Both the position numbers and the translations under genes were made by a program. Below, piece by piece: positions 12,300-24,900 of a stretch of DNA of 64,000 nt (the first letter of the stretch is position 1; each line of letters begins with the position of its first letter). The stretch lies in the NCBI GenBank assembly GCA_963680875.1, contig OY804589.1, positions 25,842,353 through 25,906,352 on the forward strand, given 5' to 3'. This stretch comes from Bathymodiolus brooksi. Lineage: Eukaryota; Mollusca; Bivalvia; Mytilida; Modiolidae. The notes below the pieces were generated by a model. It ran no database searches. It was not told the DNA's origin and saw nothing but the letters and a program-made list of their open reading frames with translations.

Positions 12300-15200
12300 G
12301 TGAGACATCGTTATTGGTCCTTTGTTTGTTGTGAGAGGTCGTTATTGGTCATTTCATTGTTGTGAGAGGTCGTTATTGGTCCTTTGTTTGTTGTGATAGG
12401 TCCTTATTGGTCCTTTGTTTATTGTGAGAGGTCGTTATTGGTCCTTTTTTTTTGTGGGAGGTCTTTATTGGTCCTTTGTTTGTGGCGAGAGTTCGTTATT
12501 GGTCCTTTTTTGTTGTGAGAGGTTGTTGTTGGTCCTTTGTTTGTTGTGATAGGTCCTTATTGGTCCTTTGTTTGTTGTGATAGGTCCTTATTGGTCCTTT
12601 ATTTATTTTGAGAGGTCGTTATTGGTCCTTTTTTGTTGTGGGAGGTCTTTATTGGTCCTTTGTTTGTGGCGAGAGTTCGTTATTGGTCCTTTTTTGTTGT
12701 GAGAGGTTGTTGTTGGTCCTTTGTTTATTGTGAGAGGTCATTATTGGTCCTTTGAGTGTTGTGAGACGTCGTTATTGGTCCTTTGTTCGTTGTGAGAGGT
12801 TGTTATTGGTCCTTTGTTTGTTGTGATAGGTCCTTATTGGTCCTTTGTTTATTGTCAGAGGTCATTATTGGTCAAATGTTTGTTGTGAGAGGTCGTTATT
12901 GGTCCTTTGTTTGTTGTGAGAGGTTGTTATTGGTCCTTTGTTTGTTGTGAGAAGTCGTTATTGGTCCTTTGTTTATTGTGAGAGGTCGTTATTGGTCCTT
13001 TGTTTGTTGTGAGAGGTCGTTATTGGTCCTTTGTTTGTTGTGAGAGGTCTTTATTTGTCCTTTGTTGTGAGAGGTCTTTATTGGTCCTTTGTTTGTGGCG
13101 AGAGTTCGTTATTGGTCCTTTTTTGTTGTGAGAGGTTGTTGTTGGTCCTTTGTTTGTTGTGAGAGATCATTATTGGTCCTTTGAGTGTTGTGAGACATCG
13201 TTATTGGTCCTTTGTTTGTTGTGAGAGGTCGTTATTGGTCATTTCTTTGTTGTGAGAAGTCGTTATTGGTCCTTTGTTTGTTGTGATAGGTCCTTATTGG
13301 TCATTTGTTTGTTGTAAGAGGTCGTTATTGGTCCTTTGTTTATTGTGAGAGGTCGTTATTGGTCCTTTTTTGTTGTGAGAGGTCTTTATTGGTCCTTTGT
13401 TTGTGGCGAGAGTTCGTTATTGGTCCTTTTTTGTTGTGAGAGGTTGTTGTTGGTCCTTTGTTTATTGTGAGAGGTCATTATTGGTCATTTGTTTGTTGTG
13501 AGAGGTTGTTATTGGTCCTTTGTTTGTTGTGAGAGGTCGTTATTGGTCCTTTATTTGTTGTGAGAGGTCGTTATTGGTCCTTTGTTTGTTGTGAGAGGTC
13601 TTTATTGGTCCTTTGTTTGTGGCGAGAGTTCGTTATTGGTCCTTTGTTTGTCCTTTGTTTGTTGTGAGAGGTTATTATTGGACATTTGTTTGTTGTGAGA
13701 GGTTGTTATTGGTCCTTTGTTTGTTGTGAGAGATCGTTATTGGTCATTTGACTGTTGTGAGACGTCGTTATTGGTTCTTTGTTTGTTGTGAGAGGTCGTT
13801 ATTGGTCATTTGTTTGTTGTGAGAGGTCATTATTGATCCTTTGTTTGTTGTGAGAGGTCTTTATTGGTCCTTTGTTTGTTGTGAGAGGTCGTTATTGGTC
13901 CTTTGTTTGTTGTGAGAGGTCGTTATTGGTCCTTTGTTGTGAGAGGTCTTTATTGGTCCTTTGTTTGTGGCGAGAGTTCATTATTGGTCCTTTTTTGTTG
14001 TGAGAGGTTGTTGTTGGTCCTTTGTTTGTTGTGAGAGGTAATTATTGGTCCTTTGTTTGTTGTGAGAGGTTGTTATTGGTCCTTTGTTGTGAGAGGTCGT
14101 TATTGGTCCTTTATTTGTTGTGAGAGGTCGTTATTGGTCCTTTGTTTGTTGTGAGAGGTCTTTATTGGTCCTTTGTTTGTTGTGAGAGGTCTTTATTGGT
14201 CCTTTGTTTGTTGTGAGAGGTCGTTATTGGTCCTTTGTTTGTTGTGAGAGGTCGTTATTGGTCCTTTGTTGTGAGAGGTATTTATTGGTCCTTTGTTTGT
14301 GGCAAGAGTTCATTATTGGTCCTTTTTGTTGTGAGAGGTTGTTGTTGGTCCTTTGTTTGTTGTGAGAGGTCATTAATGGTCATTTGTTTGTTGTGAGAGG
14401 TTGTTATTGGTCCTTTGTTGTGAGAGGTCGTTATTGATCCTTTATTTGTTGTGAGAGGTCGTTATTGGTCCTTTGTTTGTTGTGAGAGGTCTTTATTGGT
14501 CCTTTGTTTGTTGTGAGAGGTCATTATTGGTCATTTGTTTGTTGTGAGAGGTCGTTATTGGTCCTTTGTTTGTTGTGAGAGGTCGTTATTGGTCCTTTGT
14601 TGTGAGAGGTCTTTATTGGTCCTTTGTTTGTGGCGAGAGTTCGTTATTGGTCCTTTTTTGTTGTGAGAGGTTGTTGTTGGTCCTTTGTTTGTTGTGAGAG
14701 ATCATTATTGGTCCTTTGAGTGTTGTGAGACATCGTTATTGGTCCTTTGTTTGTTGTGAGAGGTCGTTATTGGTCATTTCATTGTTGTGAGAGGTCGTTA
14801 TTGGTCCTTTGTTTGTTGTGATAGGTCCTTATTGGTCCTTTGTTTATTGTGAGAGGTCGTTATTGGTCCTTTTTTTTTGTGGGAGGTCTTTATTGGTCCT
14901 TTGTTTGTGGCGAGAGTTCATTATTGGTCCTTTTTTGTTGTGAGAGGTTGTTGTTGGTCCTTTGTTTGTTGTGATAGGTCCTTATTGGTCCTTTGTTTGT
15001 TGTGATAGGTCCTTATTGGTCCTTTATTTATTTTGAGAGGTCGTTATTGGTCCTTTTTTGTTGTGGGAGGTCTTTATTGGTCCTTTGTTTGTGGCGAGAG
15101 TTCGTTATTGGTCCTTTTTTGTTGTGAGAGGTTGTTGTTGGTCCTTTGTTTATTGTGAGAGGTCATTATTGGTCCTTTGAGTGTTGTGAGACGTCGTTAT

Positions 15201-17100
15201 TGGTCCTTTGTTTGTTGTGAGAGGTCGTTATTGGTCATGTGTTTGTTGTGAGAGGTTGTTATTGGTCCTTTGTTTGTTGTGATAGGTCCTTATTGGTCCT
15301 TTGTTTATTGTCAGAGGTCATTATTGGTCAAATGTTTGTTGTGAGAGGTCATTATTGGTCCTTTGTTTGTTGTGAGAGGTTGTTATTGGTCCTTTGTTTG
15401 TTGTGAGAAGTCGTTATTGGTCCTTTGTTTATTGTGAGAGGTCGTTATTGGTCCTTTGTTTGTTGTGAGAGGTCGTTATTGGTCCTTTGTTTGTTGTGAG
15501 AGGTCTTTATTTGTCCTTTGTTGTGAGAGGTCTTTATTGGTCCTTTGTTTGTGGCGAGAGTTCGTTATTGGTCCTTTTTTGTTGTGAGAGGTTGTTGTTG
15601 GTCCTTTGTTTGTTGTGAGAGATCATTATTGGTCCTTTGAGTGTTGTGAGACATCGTTATTGGTCCTTTGTTTGTTGTGAGAGGTCGTTATTGGTCATTT
15701 CTTTGTTGTGAGAAGTCGTTATTGGTCCTTTGTTTGTTGTGATAGGTCCTTATTGGTCATTTGTTTGTTGTAAGAGGTCGTTATTGGTCCTTTGTTTATT
15801 GTGAGAGGTCGTTATTGGTCCTTTTTTGTTGTGAGAGGTCTTTATTGGTCCTTTGTTTGTGGCGAGAGTTCGTTATTGGTCCTTTTTTGTTGTGAGAGGT
15901 TGTTGTTGGTCCTTTGTTTATTGTGAGAGGTCATTATTGGTCATTTGTTTGTTGTGAGAGGTTGTTATTGGTCCTTTGTTTGTTGTGAGAGGTCGTTATT
16001 GGTCCTTTATTTGTTGTGAGAGGTTGTTATTGGTCCTTTGTTTGTTGTGAGAGGTCTTTATTGGTCCTTTGTTTGTGGAGAGAGTTCGTTATTGGTCCTT
16101 TGTTTGTCCTTTGTTTGTTGTGAGAGGTTATTATTGGACATTTGTTTGTTGTGAGAGGTTGTTATTGGTCCTTTGTTTGTTGTGAGAGATCGTTATTGGT
16201 CATTTGACTGTTGTGAGACGTCGTTATTGGTTCTTTGTTTGTTGTGAGAGGTCGTTATTGGTCATTTGTTTGTTGTGAGAGGTCATTATTGATCCTTTGT
16301 TTGTTGTGAGAGGTCTTTATTGGTCCTTTGTTTGTTGTGAGAGGTCGTTATTGGTCCTTTGTTTGTTGTGAGAGGTCGTTATTGGTCCTATGTTGTGAGA
16401 GGTCTTTATTGGTCCTTTGTTTGTGGCGAGAGTTCATTATTGGTCCTTTTTTGTTGTGAGAGGTTGTTGTTGGTCCTTTGTTTGTTGTGAGAGGTAATTA
16501 TTGGTCCTTTGTTTGTTGTGAGAGGTTGTTATTGGTCCTTTGTTGTGAGAGGTCGTTATTGGTCCTTTATTTGTTGTGAGAGGTCGTTATTGGTCCTTTG
16601 TTTGTTGTGAGAGGTCTTTATTGGTCCTTTGTTTGTTGTGAGAGGTCATTATTGGTCATTTGTTTGTTGTGAGAGGTCGTTATTGGTCCTTTGTTTGTTG
16701 TGAGAGGTCTTTATTGGTCCTTTGTTTGTGGCGAGAGTTCATTATTGGTCCTTTTTTGTTGTGAGAGGTTGTTGTTGGTCCTTTGTTTGTTGTGAGAGAT
16801 CATTATTGGTCCTTTGAGTGTTGTGAGACATCGTTATTGGTCCTTTGTTTGTTGTGAGAGGTCGTTATTGGTCATTTCTTTGTTGTGAGAGGTCGTTATT
16901 GGTCCTTTGTTTGTTGTGATAGGTCCTTATTGGTCATTTGTTTGTTGTAAGAGGTCGTTATTGGTCCTTTGTTTGTTGTGATAGGTCCTTATTGGTCCTT
17001 TGTTTATTGTCAGAGGTCATTATTGGTCAAATGTTTGTTGTGAGAGGTCGTTATTGGTCCTTTGTTTGTTGTGAGAGGTTGTTATTGGTCCTTTGTTTGT
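12300..17100 (+). repeat. Higher-order duplication in the satellite, offset 2,425/2,456 bp
   Basis: Rare variants recur at a constant offset. The long T-run before 'gtgggagg' (12441 and 14866) and 'atttattttgagagg' (12601 and 15026) are 2,425 bp apart. 'gtcaaatg' (12871 and 15327) and 'gtttgtcctttg' (13646 and 16102) are 2,456 bp apart. The change from 2,425 to 2,456 is exactly one 31-bp monomer, gained or lost between 12.60 and 12.87 kb. This is a tandem duplication of a block of about 79 monomers. Confidence 0.8.
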
Positions 17101-20100
17101 TGTGAGAAGTCGTTATTGGTCCTTTGTTTATTGTGAGAGGTCGTTATTGGTCCTTTGTTTGTTGTGAGAGGTCGTTATTGGTCCTTTGTTTGTTGTGAGA
17201 GGTCTTTATTTGTCCTTGTTGTGAGAGGTCTTTATTGGTCCTTTGAGTGTTGTGAGACGTCGTTATTGGTCCTTTGTTTGTTGTGAGAGGTCGTTATTGG
17301 TCCTTTGTTTGTTGTGAGAGGTCTTTATTTGTCCTTGTTGTGAGAGATCGTTATTGGTCCTTTGAGTGTTGTGAGACATCGTTATTGGTCCTTTGTTTGT
17401 TGTGAGAGGTCGTTATTGGTCATGTGTTTGTTGTGAGAGGTCGTTATTGGTCCTTTGTTTGTTGTGATAGGTCCTTATTGGTCCTTTGTTTATTGTCAGA
17501 GGTCATTATTGGTCAAATGTTTGTTGTGAGAGGTCGTTATTGGTCCTTTGTTTGTTGTGAGAGGTTGTTATTGGTCCTTTGTTTGTTGTGAGAAGTCGTT
17601 ATTGGTCCTTTGTTTATTGTGAGAGGTCGTTATTGGTCCTTTGTTTGTTGTGAGAGGTCGTTATTGGTCCTTTGTTTGTTGTGAGAGGTCTTTATTTGTC
17701 ATTTGTTGTGAGAGGTATTTATTGGTCCTTTGTTTGTGGCGAGAGTTCGTTATTGGTCCTTTTTTGTTGTGAGAGGTTGTTGTTGGTCCTTTGTTTGTTG
17801 TGAGAGATCATTATTGGTCCTTTGAGTGTTGTGAGACATCGTTATTGGTCCTTTGTTTGTTGTGAGAGGTCGTTATTGGTCATTTCTTTGTTGTGAGAGG
17901 TCGTTATTGGTCCTTTGTTTGTTGTGATAGGTCCTTATTGGTCATTTGTTTGTTGTAAGAGGTCGTTATTGGTCCTTTGTTTGTTGTGATAGGTCCTTAT
18001 TGGTCCTTTGTTTATTGTGAGAGGTCGTTATTGGTCCTTTTTTGTTGTGAGAGGTCTTTATTGGTCCTTTGTTTGTGGCGAGAGTTCGTTATTGGTCCTT
18101 TTTTGTTGTGAGAGGTTGTTGTTGGTCCTTTGTTTATTGTGAGAGGTCATTATTGGTCATTTGTTTGTTGTGAGAGGTTGTTATTGGTCCTTTGTTTGTT
18201 GTGAGAGGTCGTTATTGGTCCTTTATTTGTTGTGAGAGGTCGTTATTGGTCCTTTGTTTGTTGTGAAAGGTCTTTATTGGTCCTTTGTTTGTGGCGAGAG
18301 TTCGTTATTGGTCCTTTGTTTGTCCTTTGTTTGTTGTGAGAGGTTATTATTGGTCATTTGTTTGTTGTGAGAGGTTGTTATTGGTCCTTTGTTTGTTGTG
18401 AGAGATCGTTATTGGTCATTTAACTGTTGTGAGACGTCGTTATTGGTTCTTTGTTTGTTGTGAGAGGTCGTTATTGGTCATTTGTTTGTTGTGAGAGGTC
18501 ATTATTGATTCTTTGTTTGTTGTGAGAGGTTTTTATTGGTCCTTTGTTTGTTGTGAGAGGTCGTTATTGGTCCTTTGTTTGTTGTGAGAGGTCGTTATTG
18601 GTCCTTTGTTGTGAGAGGTCTTTATTGGTCCTTTGTTTGTGGCGAGAGTTCGTTATTGGTCCTTTTTGTTGTGAGAGGTTGTTGTTGGTCCTTTGTTTGT
18701 TGTGAGAGGTAATTATTGGTCATTTGTTTGTTGTGAGAGGTTGTTATTGGTCCTTTGTTGTGAGAGGTCGTTATTGGTCCTTTATTTGTTGTGAGAGGTC
18801 GTTATTGGTCCTTTGTTTGTTGTGAGAGGTCTTTATTGGTCCTTTGTTTGTTGTGAGAGGTCATTATTGGTCATTTGTTTGTTGTGAGAGGTCGTTATTG
18901 GTCCTTTGTTTGTTGTGAGAGGTCGTTATTGGTCCTTTGTTGTGAGAGGTCTTTATTGGTCCTTTGTTTGTGGCGAGAGTTCGTTATTGGTCCTTTTTTG
19001 TTGTGAGAGGTTGTTGTTGGTCCTTTGTTTGTTGTGAGAGATCATTATTGGTCCTTTGAGTGTTGTGAGACATCGTTATTGGTCCTTTGTTTGTTGTGAG
19101 AGGTCGTTATTGGTCATTTCTTTGTTGTGAGAGGTCGTTATTGGTCCTTTGTTTGTTGTGATAGGTCCTTATTGGTCATTTGTTTGTTGTAAGAGGTCGT
19201 TATTGGTCCTTTGTTTGTTGTGATAGGTCCTTATTGGTCCTTTGTTTATTGTCAGAGGTCATTATTGGTCAAATGTTTGTTGTGAGAGTTCGTTATTGGT
19301 CCTTTGTTTGTTGTGAGAGGTTGTTATTGGTCCTTTGTTTGTTGTGAGAAGTCGTTATTGGTCCTTTGTTTATTGTGAGGGGTTGTTATTGGTCCTTTGT
19401 TTGTTGTGAGAGGTCGTTATTGGTCCTTTGTTTGTTGTGAGAGGTCTTTATTTGTCCTTGTTGTGAGAGGTCTTTATTGGTCCTTTGTTTGTGACGAGAG
19501 TTCGTTATTGGTCCTTTTTTGTTATGAGAGCTTGTTGTTGGTCCTTTGTTTGTTGTGAGAGATCATTATTGGTCCTTTGAGTGTTGTGAGACATCGTTAT
19601 TGGTCCTTTGTTTGTTGTGAGAGGTCGTTATTGGTCATTTCTTTGTTGTAAGAGGTCGTTATTGGTCCTTTGTTTGTTGTGATAGGTCCTTATTGGTCAT
19701 TTGTTTGTTGTAAGAGGTCGTTATTGGTCCTTTGTTTGTTGTGATAGGTCCTTATTGGTCCTTTGTTTATTGTGAGAGGTCGTTATTGGTCCTTTTTTGT
19801 TGTGAGAGGTCTTTATTGGTCCTTTGTTTGTGGCGAGAGTTCGTTATTGGTCCTTTTTTGTTGTGAGAGGTTGTTGTTGGTCCTTTGTTTATTGTGAGAG
19901 GTCATTATTGGTCATTTGTTTGTTGTGAGAGGTTGTTATTGGTCCTTTGTTTGTTGTGAGAGGTCGTTATTGGTCCTTTATTTGTTGTGAGAGGTCGTTA
20001 TTGGTCCTTTGTTTGTTGTGAGAGGTCTTTATTGGTCCTTTGTTTGTGGCGAGAGTTCGTTATTGGTCCTTTGTTTGTTGTGAGAGGTTATTATTGGTCA

Positions 20101-21929
20101 TTTGTTTGTTGTGAGAGGTTGTTATTGGTCCTTTGTTTGTTGTGAGAGATCGTTATTGGTCATTTGACTGTTGTGAGACGTCGTTATAGGTTCTTTGTTT
20201 GTTGTGAGAGGTCGTTATTGGTCATTTGTTTGTTGTGAGAGGTCATTATTGATCCTTTGTTTGTTGTGAGAGGTCTTTATTGGTCCTTTGTTTGTTGTGA
20301 GAGGTCGTTATTGGTCCTTTGTTTGTTGTGAGAGGTCGTTATTGGTCCTTTGTTGTGAGAGGTCTTTATTGGTCCTTTGTTTGTGGCGAGAGTTCGTTAT
20401 TGGTCCTTTTTATTGTGAGAGGTTGTTGTTGGTCCTTTGTTTGTTGTGAGAGGTAATTATTGGTCATTTGTTTGTTGTGAGAGGTTGTTATTGGTCCTTT
20501 GTTGTGAGAGGTTGTTATTGGTCCTTTGTTGTGAGAGGTTGTTATTGGTCCTTTGTTGTGAGAGGTTGTTATTGGTCCTTTATTTGTTGTGAGAGGTCGT
20601 TATTGGTCCTTTGTTTGTTGTGAGAGGTCTTTATTGGTCCTTTGTTTGTTGTGAGAGGTCATTATTGGTCATTTGTTTGTTGTGAGAGGTCGTTATTGGT
20701 CCATTGTTGTGAGAGGTCTTTATTGATCCTTTGTTTGTGGCGAGAGTTCGTTATTGGTCCTTTTTTGTTGTGAGAGGTTGTTGTTGGTCCTTTGTTTGTT
20801 GTGAGAGATCATTATTGGTTCTTTGAGTGTTGTGAGACGTCGTTATTGGTCCTTTGTTTGTTGTGAGAGGTCGTTATTGGTCATTTCTTTGTTGTGAGAG
20901 GTCGTTATTGGTCCTTTGTTTGTTGTGATAGGTCCTTATTGGTCATTTGTTTGTTGTAAGAGGTCGTTATTGGTCCTTTGTTTGTTGTGATAGGTCCTTA
21001 TTGGTCCTTTGTTTATTGTGAGAGGTCGTTATTGGTCCTTTTTTGTTGTGGGAGGTCTTTATTGGTCCTTTGTTTGTGGCGAGAGTTCGTTATTGGTCCT
21101 TTTTTGTTGTGAGAGGTTGTTGTTGGTCCTTTGTTTGTTGTGAGAGGTCATTATTGGTCATTTGTTTGTTGTGAGAGGTTGTTATTGGTCCTTTGTTTGT
21201 TGTGAGAGGTCGTTATTGGTCATTTCTTTGTTGTGAGAGGTCGTTATTGGTCCTTTGTTTGTTGTGATAGGTCCTTATTGGTCATTTGTTTGTTGTAAGA
21301 GGTCGTTATTGGTCCTTTGTTTGTTGTGATAGGTCCTTATTGGTCCTTTGTTTATTGTGAGAGGTCGTTACTGGTCCTTTTTTGTTGTGGGAGGTCTTTA
21401 TTGGTCCTTTGTTTGTGGCGAGAGTTTGTTATTGGTCCTTTTTTGTTGTGAGAGGTTGTTGTTGGTCCTTTGTTTGTTGTGATAGGTCCTTATTGGTCCT
21501 TTGTTTATTGTGAGAGGTCGTTATTGGTCCTTTTTTGTTGTGGGAGGTCTTTATTGGTCCTTTGTTTGTGGCGAGAGTTCGTTATTGGTCCTTTTTTGTT
21601 GTGAGAGGTTGTTGTTGGTCCTTTGTTTATTGTGAGAGGTCATTATTGGTCATTTGTTTGTTGTGAGAGGTTGTTATTGGTCCTTTGTTTGTTGTGAGAG
21701 ATCGCTATTGGTCCTTTGAGTGTTGTGAGACGTAGTTATTGGTCCTTTGTTTGTTGTGAGAGGTCGTTATTGGTCATGTGTTTGTTGTGAGAGGTCGTTA
21801 TTGGTCCTTTGTTTGTTGTGATAGGTCCTTATTGGTCCTTTGTTTATTGTCAGAGGTCATTATTGGTCAAATGTTTGTTGTGAGAGGTCGTTATTGGTCC
21901 TTTGTTTGTTGTGAGAGGTCGTTATTGGT

Positions 21930-24900
21930 TATTTGTTTGTTGTGAGACGTCGTTATTGGTCATTTGTTGTGAAAGGTCATTATTGTTCCTTTGTTTGTTG
22001 TGAGAGGTCGCTATTGGTCCTTTGTTTGTTGTCAGATGTCATTAATGGTCATTTGTTTGTTGTGAGAGGTCTTTATTGGTCCTTTGTTTGTTGTGAGAGG
22101 TCTTTATTGGTCCTTTGTTTGTTGTGAGAGGTCGTTATTGGTCCTTTGTTTGTTGTGAGAGGTCGTTATTGGTCCTTTGTTGTGAGAGGTCTTTATTGAT
22201 CCTTTGTTTGTGGCGAGAGTTCGTTATTGGTCCTTTTTTGTTGTGAGAGGTTGTTGTTGGTCCTTTGTTTGTTGTGAGAGATCATTATTGGTTCTTTGAG
22301 TGTTGTGAGACGTCGTTATTGGTCCTTTGTTTGTTGTGAGAGGTCGTTATTGGTCCTTTGTTTGTTGTGAGAGGTCTTTATTTGTCATTTGTTGTGAGAG
22401 GTCTTTATTGGTCCTTTGTTTGTGGCGAGAGTTCGTTATTGGTCCTTTTTTGTTGTGAGAGGTTGTTGTTGGTCCTTTGTTTGTTGTGAGAGATCATTAT
22501 TGGTCCTTTGAGTGTTGTGAGACATCGTTATTGGTCCTTTGTTTGTTGTGAGAGGTCGTTATTGGTCATTTCTTTGTTGTGAGAGGTCGTTATTGGTCCT
22601 TTGTTTGTTGTGATAGGTCCTTATTGGTCATTTGTTTGTTGTAAGAGGTCGTTATTGGTCCTTTGTTTGTTGTGATAGGTCCTTATTGGTCCTTTTTTGT
22701 TGTGAGAGGTCTTTATTGGTCCTTTGTTTGTGGCGAGAGTTCGTTATTGGTCCTTTTTTGTTGTGAGAGGTTGTTGTTGGTCCTTTGTTTATTGTGAGAG
22801 GTCATTATTGGTCATTTGTTTGTTGTGAGAGGTTGTTATTGGTCCTTTGTTTGTTGTGAGAGGTCGTTATTGGTCCTTTATTTGTTGTGAGAGGTCGTTA
22901 TTGGTCCTTTGTTTGTTGTGAGAGGTCTTTATTGGTCCTTTGTTTGTGGCGAAAGTTCGTTATTGGTCCTTTGTTTGTCCTTTGTTTGTTGTGAGAGGTT
23001 ATTATTGGTCATTTGACTGTTGTGAGACGTCGTTATTGGTTCTTTGTTTGTTGTGAGAGGTCGTTATTGGTCATTTGTTTGTTGTGAGAGGTCATTATTG
23101 ATCCTTTGTTTGTTGTGAGAGGTCTTTATTGGTCCTTTGTTTGTTGTGAGAGGTCGTTATTGGTCCTTTGTTTGTTGTGAGAGGTCGTTATTGGTCCTTT
23201 GTTGTGAGAGGTCTTTATTGGTCCTTTGTTTGTGGCGAGAGTTCGTTATTGGTCCTTTTTGTTGTGAGAGGTTGTTGTTGGTCCTTTGTTTGTTGTGAGA
23301 GGTAATTATTGGTCATTTGTTTGTTGTGAGAGGTTGTTATTGGTCCTTTGTTGTGAGAGGTCGTTATTGGTCCTTTATTTGTTGTGAGAGGTCGTTATTG
23401 GTCCTTTGTTTGTTGTGAGAGGTCTTTATTGGTCCTTTGTTTGTTGTGAGAGGTCATTATTGGTCATTTGTTTGTTGTGAGAGGTCGTTATTGGTCCTTT
23501 GTTGTGAGAGGTCTTTATTGGTCCTTTGTTTGTGGCGAGAGTTCGTTATTGGTCCTTTTTTGTTGTGAGAGGTTGTTGTTGGTCCTTTGTTTGTTGTGAG
23601 AGATCATTATTGGTCCTTTGAGTGTTGTGAGACATCGTTATTGGTCCTTTGTTTGTTGTGAGAGGTCGTTATTGGTCATTTCTTTGTTGTGAGAGGGCGT
23701 TATTGGTCCTTTGTTTGTTGTGATAGGTCCTTATTGGTCATTTGTTTGTTGTAAGAGGTCGTTATTGGTCCTTTGTTTGTTGTGATAGGTCCTTATTGGT
23801 CCTTTGTTTATTGTCAGAGGTCATTATTGGTCAAATGTTTGTTGTGAGAGGTCGTTATTGGTCCTTTGTTTGTTGTGAGAGGTTGTTATTGGTCCTTTGT
23901 TTGTTGTGAGAAGTCGTTATTGGTCCTTTGTTTATTGTGAGAGGTCGTTATTGGTCCTTTGTTTGTTGTGAGAGGTCGTTATTGGTCCTTTGTTTGTTGT
24001 GAGAGGTCTTTATTTGTCCTTGTTGTGAGAGGTCTTTATTGGTCCTTTGTTTGTGGCGAGAGTTCGTTATTGGTCCTTTTTTGTTGTGAGAGCTTGTTGT
24101 TGGTCCTTTGTTTGTTGTGAGAGATCATTATTGGTCCTTTGAGTGTTGTGAGACATCGTTATTGGTCCTTTGTTTGTTGTGATAGGTCCTTATTGGTCAT
24201 TTGTTTGTTGTAAGAGATCGTTATTGGTCCTTTGTTTGTTGTGATAGGTCCTTATTGGTCCTTTGTTTATTGTGAGAGGTCGTTATTGGTCCTTTTTTGT
24301 TGTGAGAGGTCTTTATTGGTCCTTTGTTTGTGGCGAGAGTTCGTTATTGGTCCTTTTTTGTTGTGAGAGGTTGTTGTTGGTCCTTTGTTTATTGTGAGAG
24401 GTCATTATTGGTCATTTGTTTGTTGTGAGAGGTTGTTATTGGTCCTTTGTTTGTTGTGAGAGGTCGTTATTGGTCCTTTATTTGTTGTGAGAGGTCGTTA
24501 TTGGTCCTTTGTTTGTTGTGAGAGGTCTTTATTGGTCCTTTGTTTGTGGCGAGAGTTCGTTATTGGTCCTTTGTTTGTCCTTTGTTTGTTGTGAGAGGTT
24601 ATTATTGGTCATTTGTTTGTTGTGAGAGGTTGTTATTGGTCCTTTGTTTGTTGTGAGAGATCGTTATTGGTCATTTGACTGTTGTGAGACGTCGTTATTG
24701 GTTCTTTGTTTGTTGTGAGAGGTCGTTATTGGTCATTTGTTTGTTGTGAGAGGTCATTATTGATCCTGTTTGTTGTGAGAGGTCTTTATTGGTCCTTTGT
24801 TTGTTGTGAGAGGTCGTTATTGGTCCTTTGTTTGTTGTGAGAGGTCGTTATTGGTCCTTTGTTGTGAGAGGTCTTTATTGGTCCTTTGTTTGTGGCAAGA

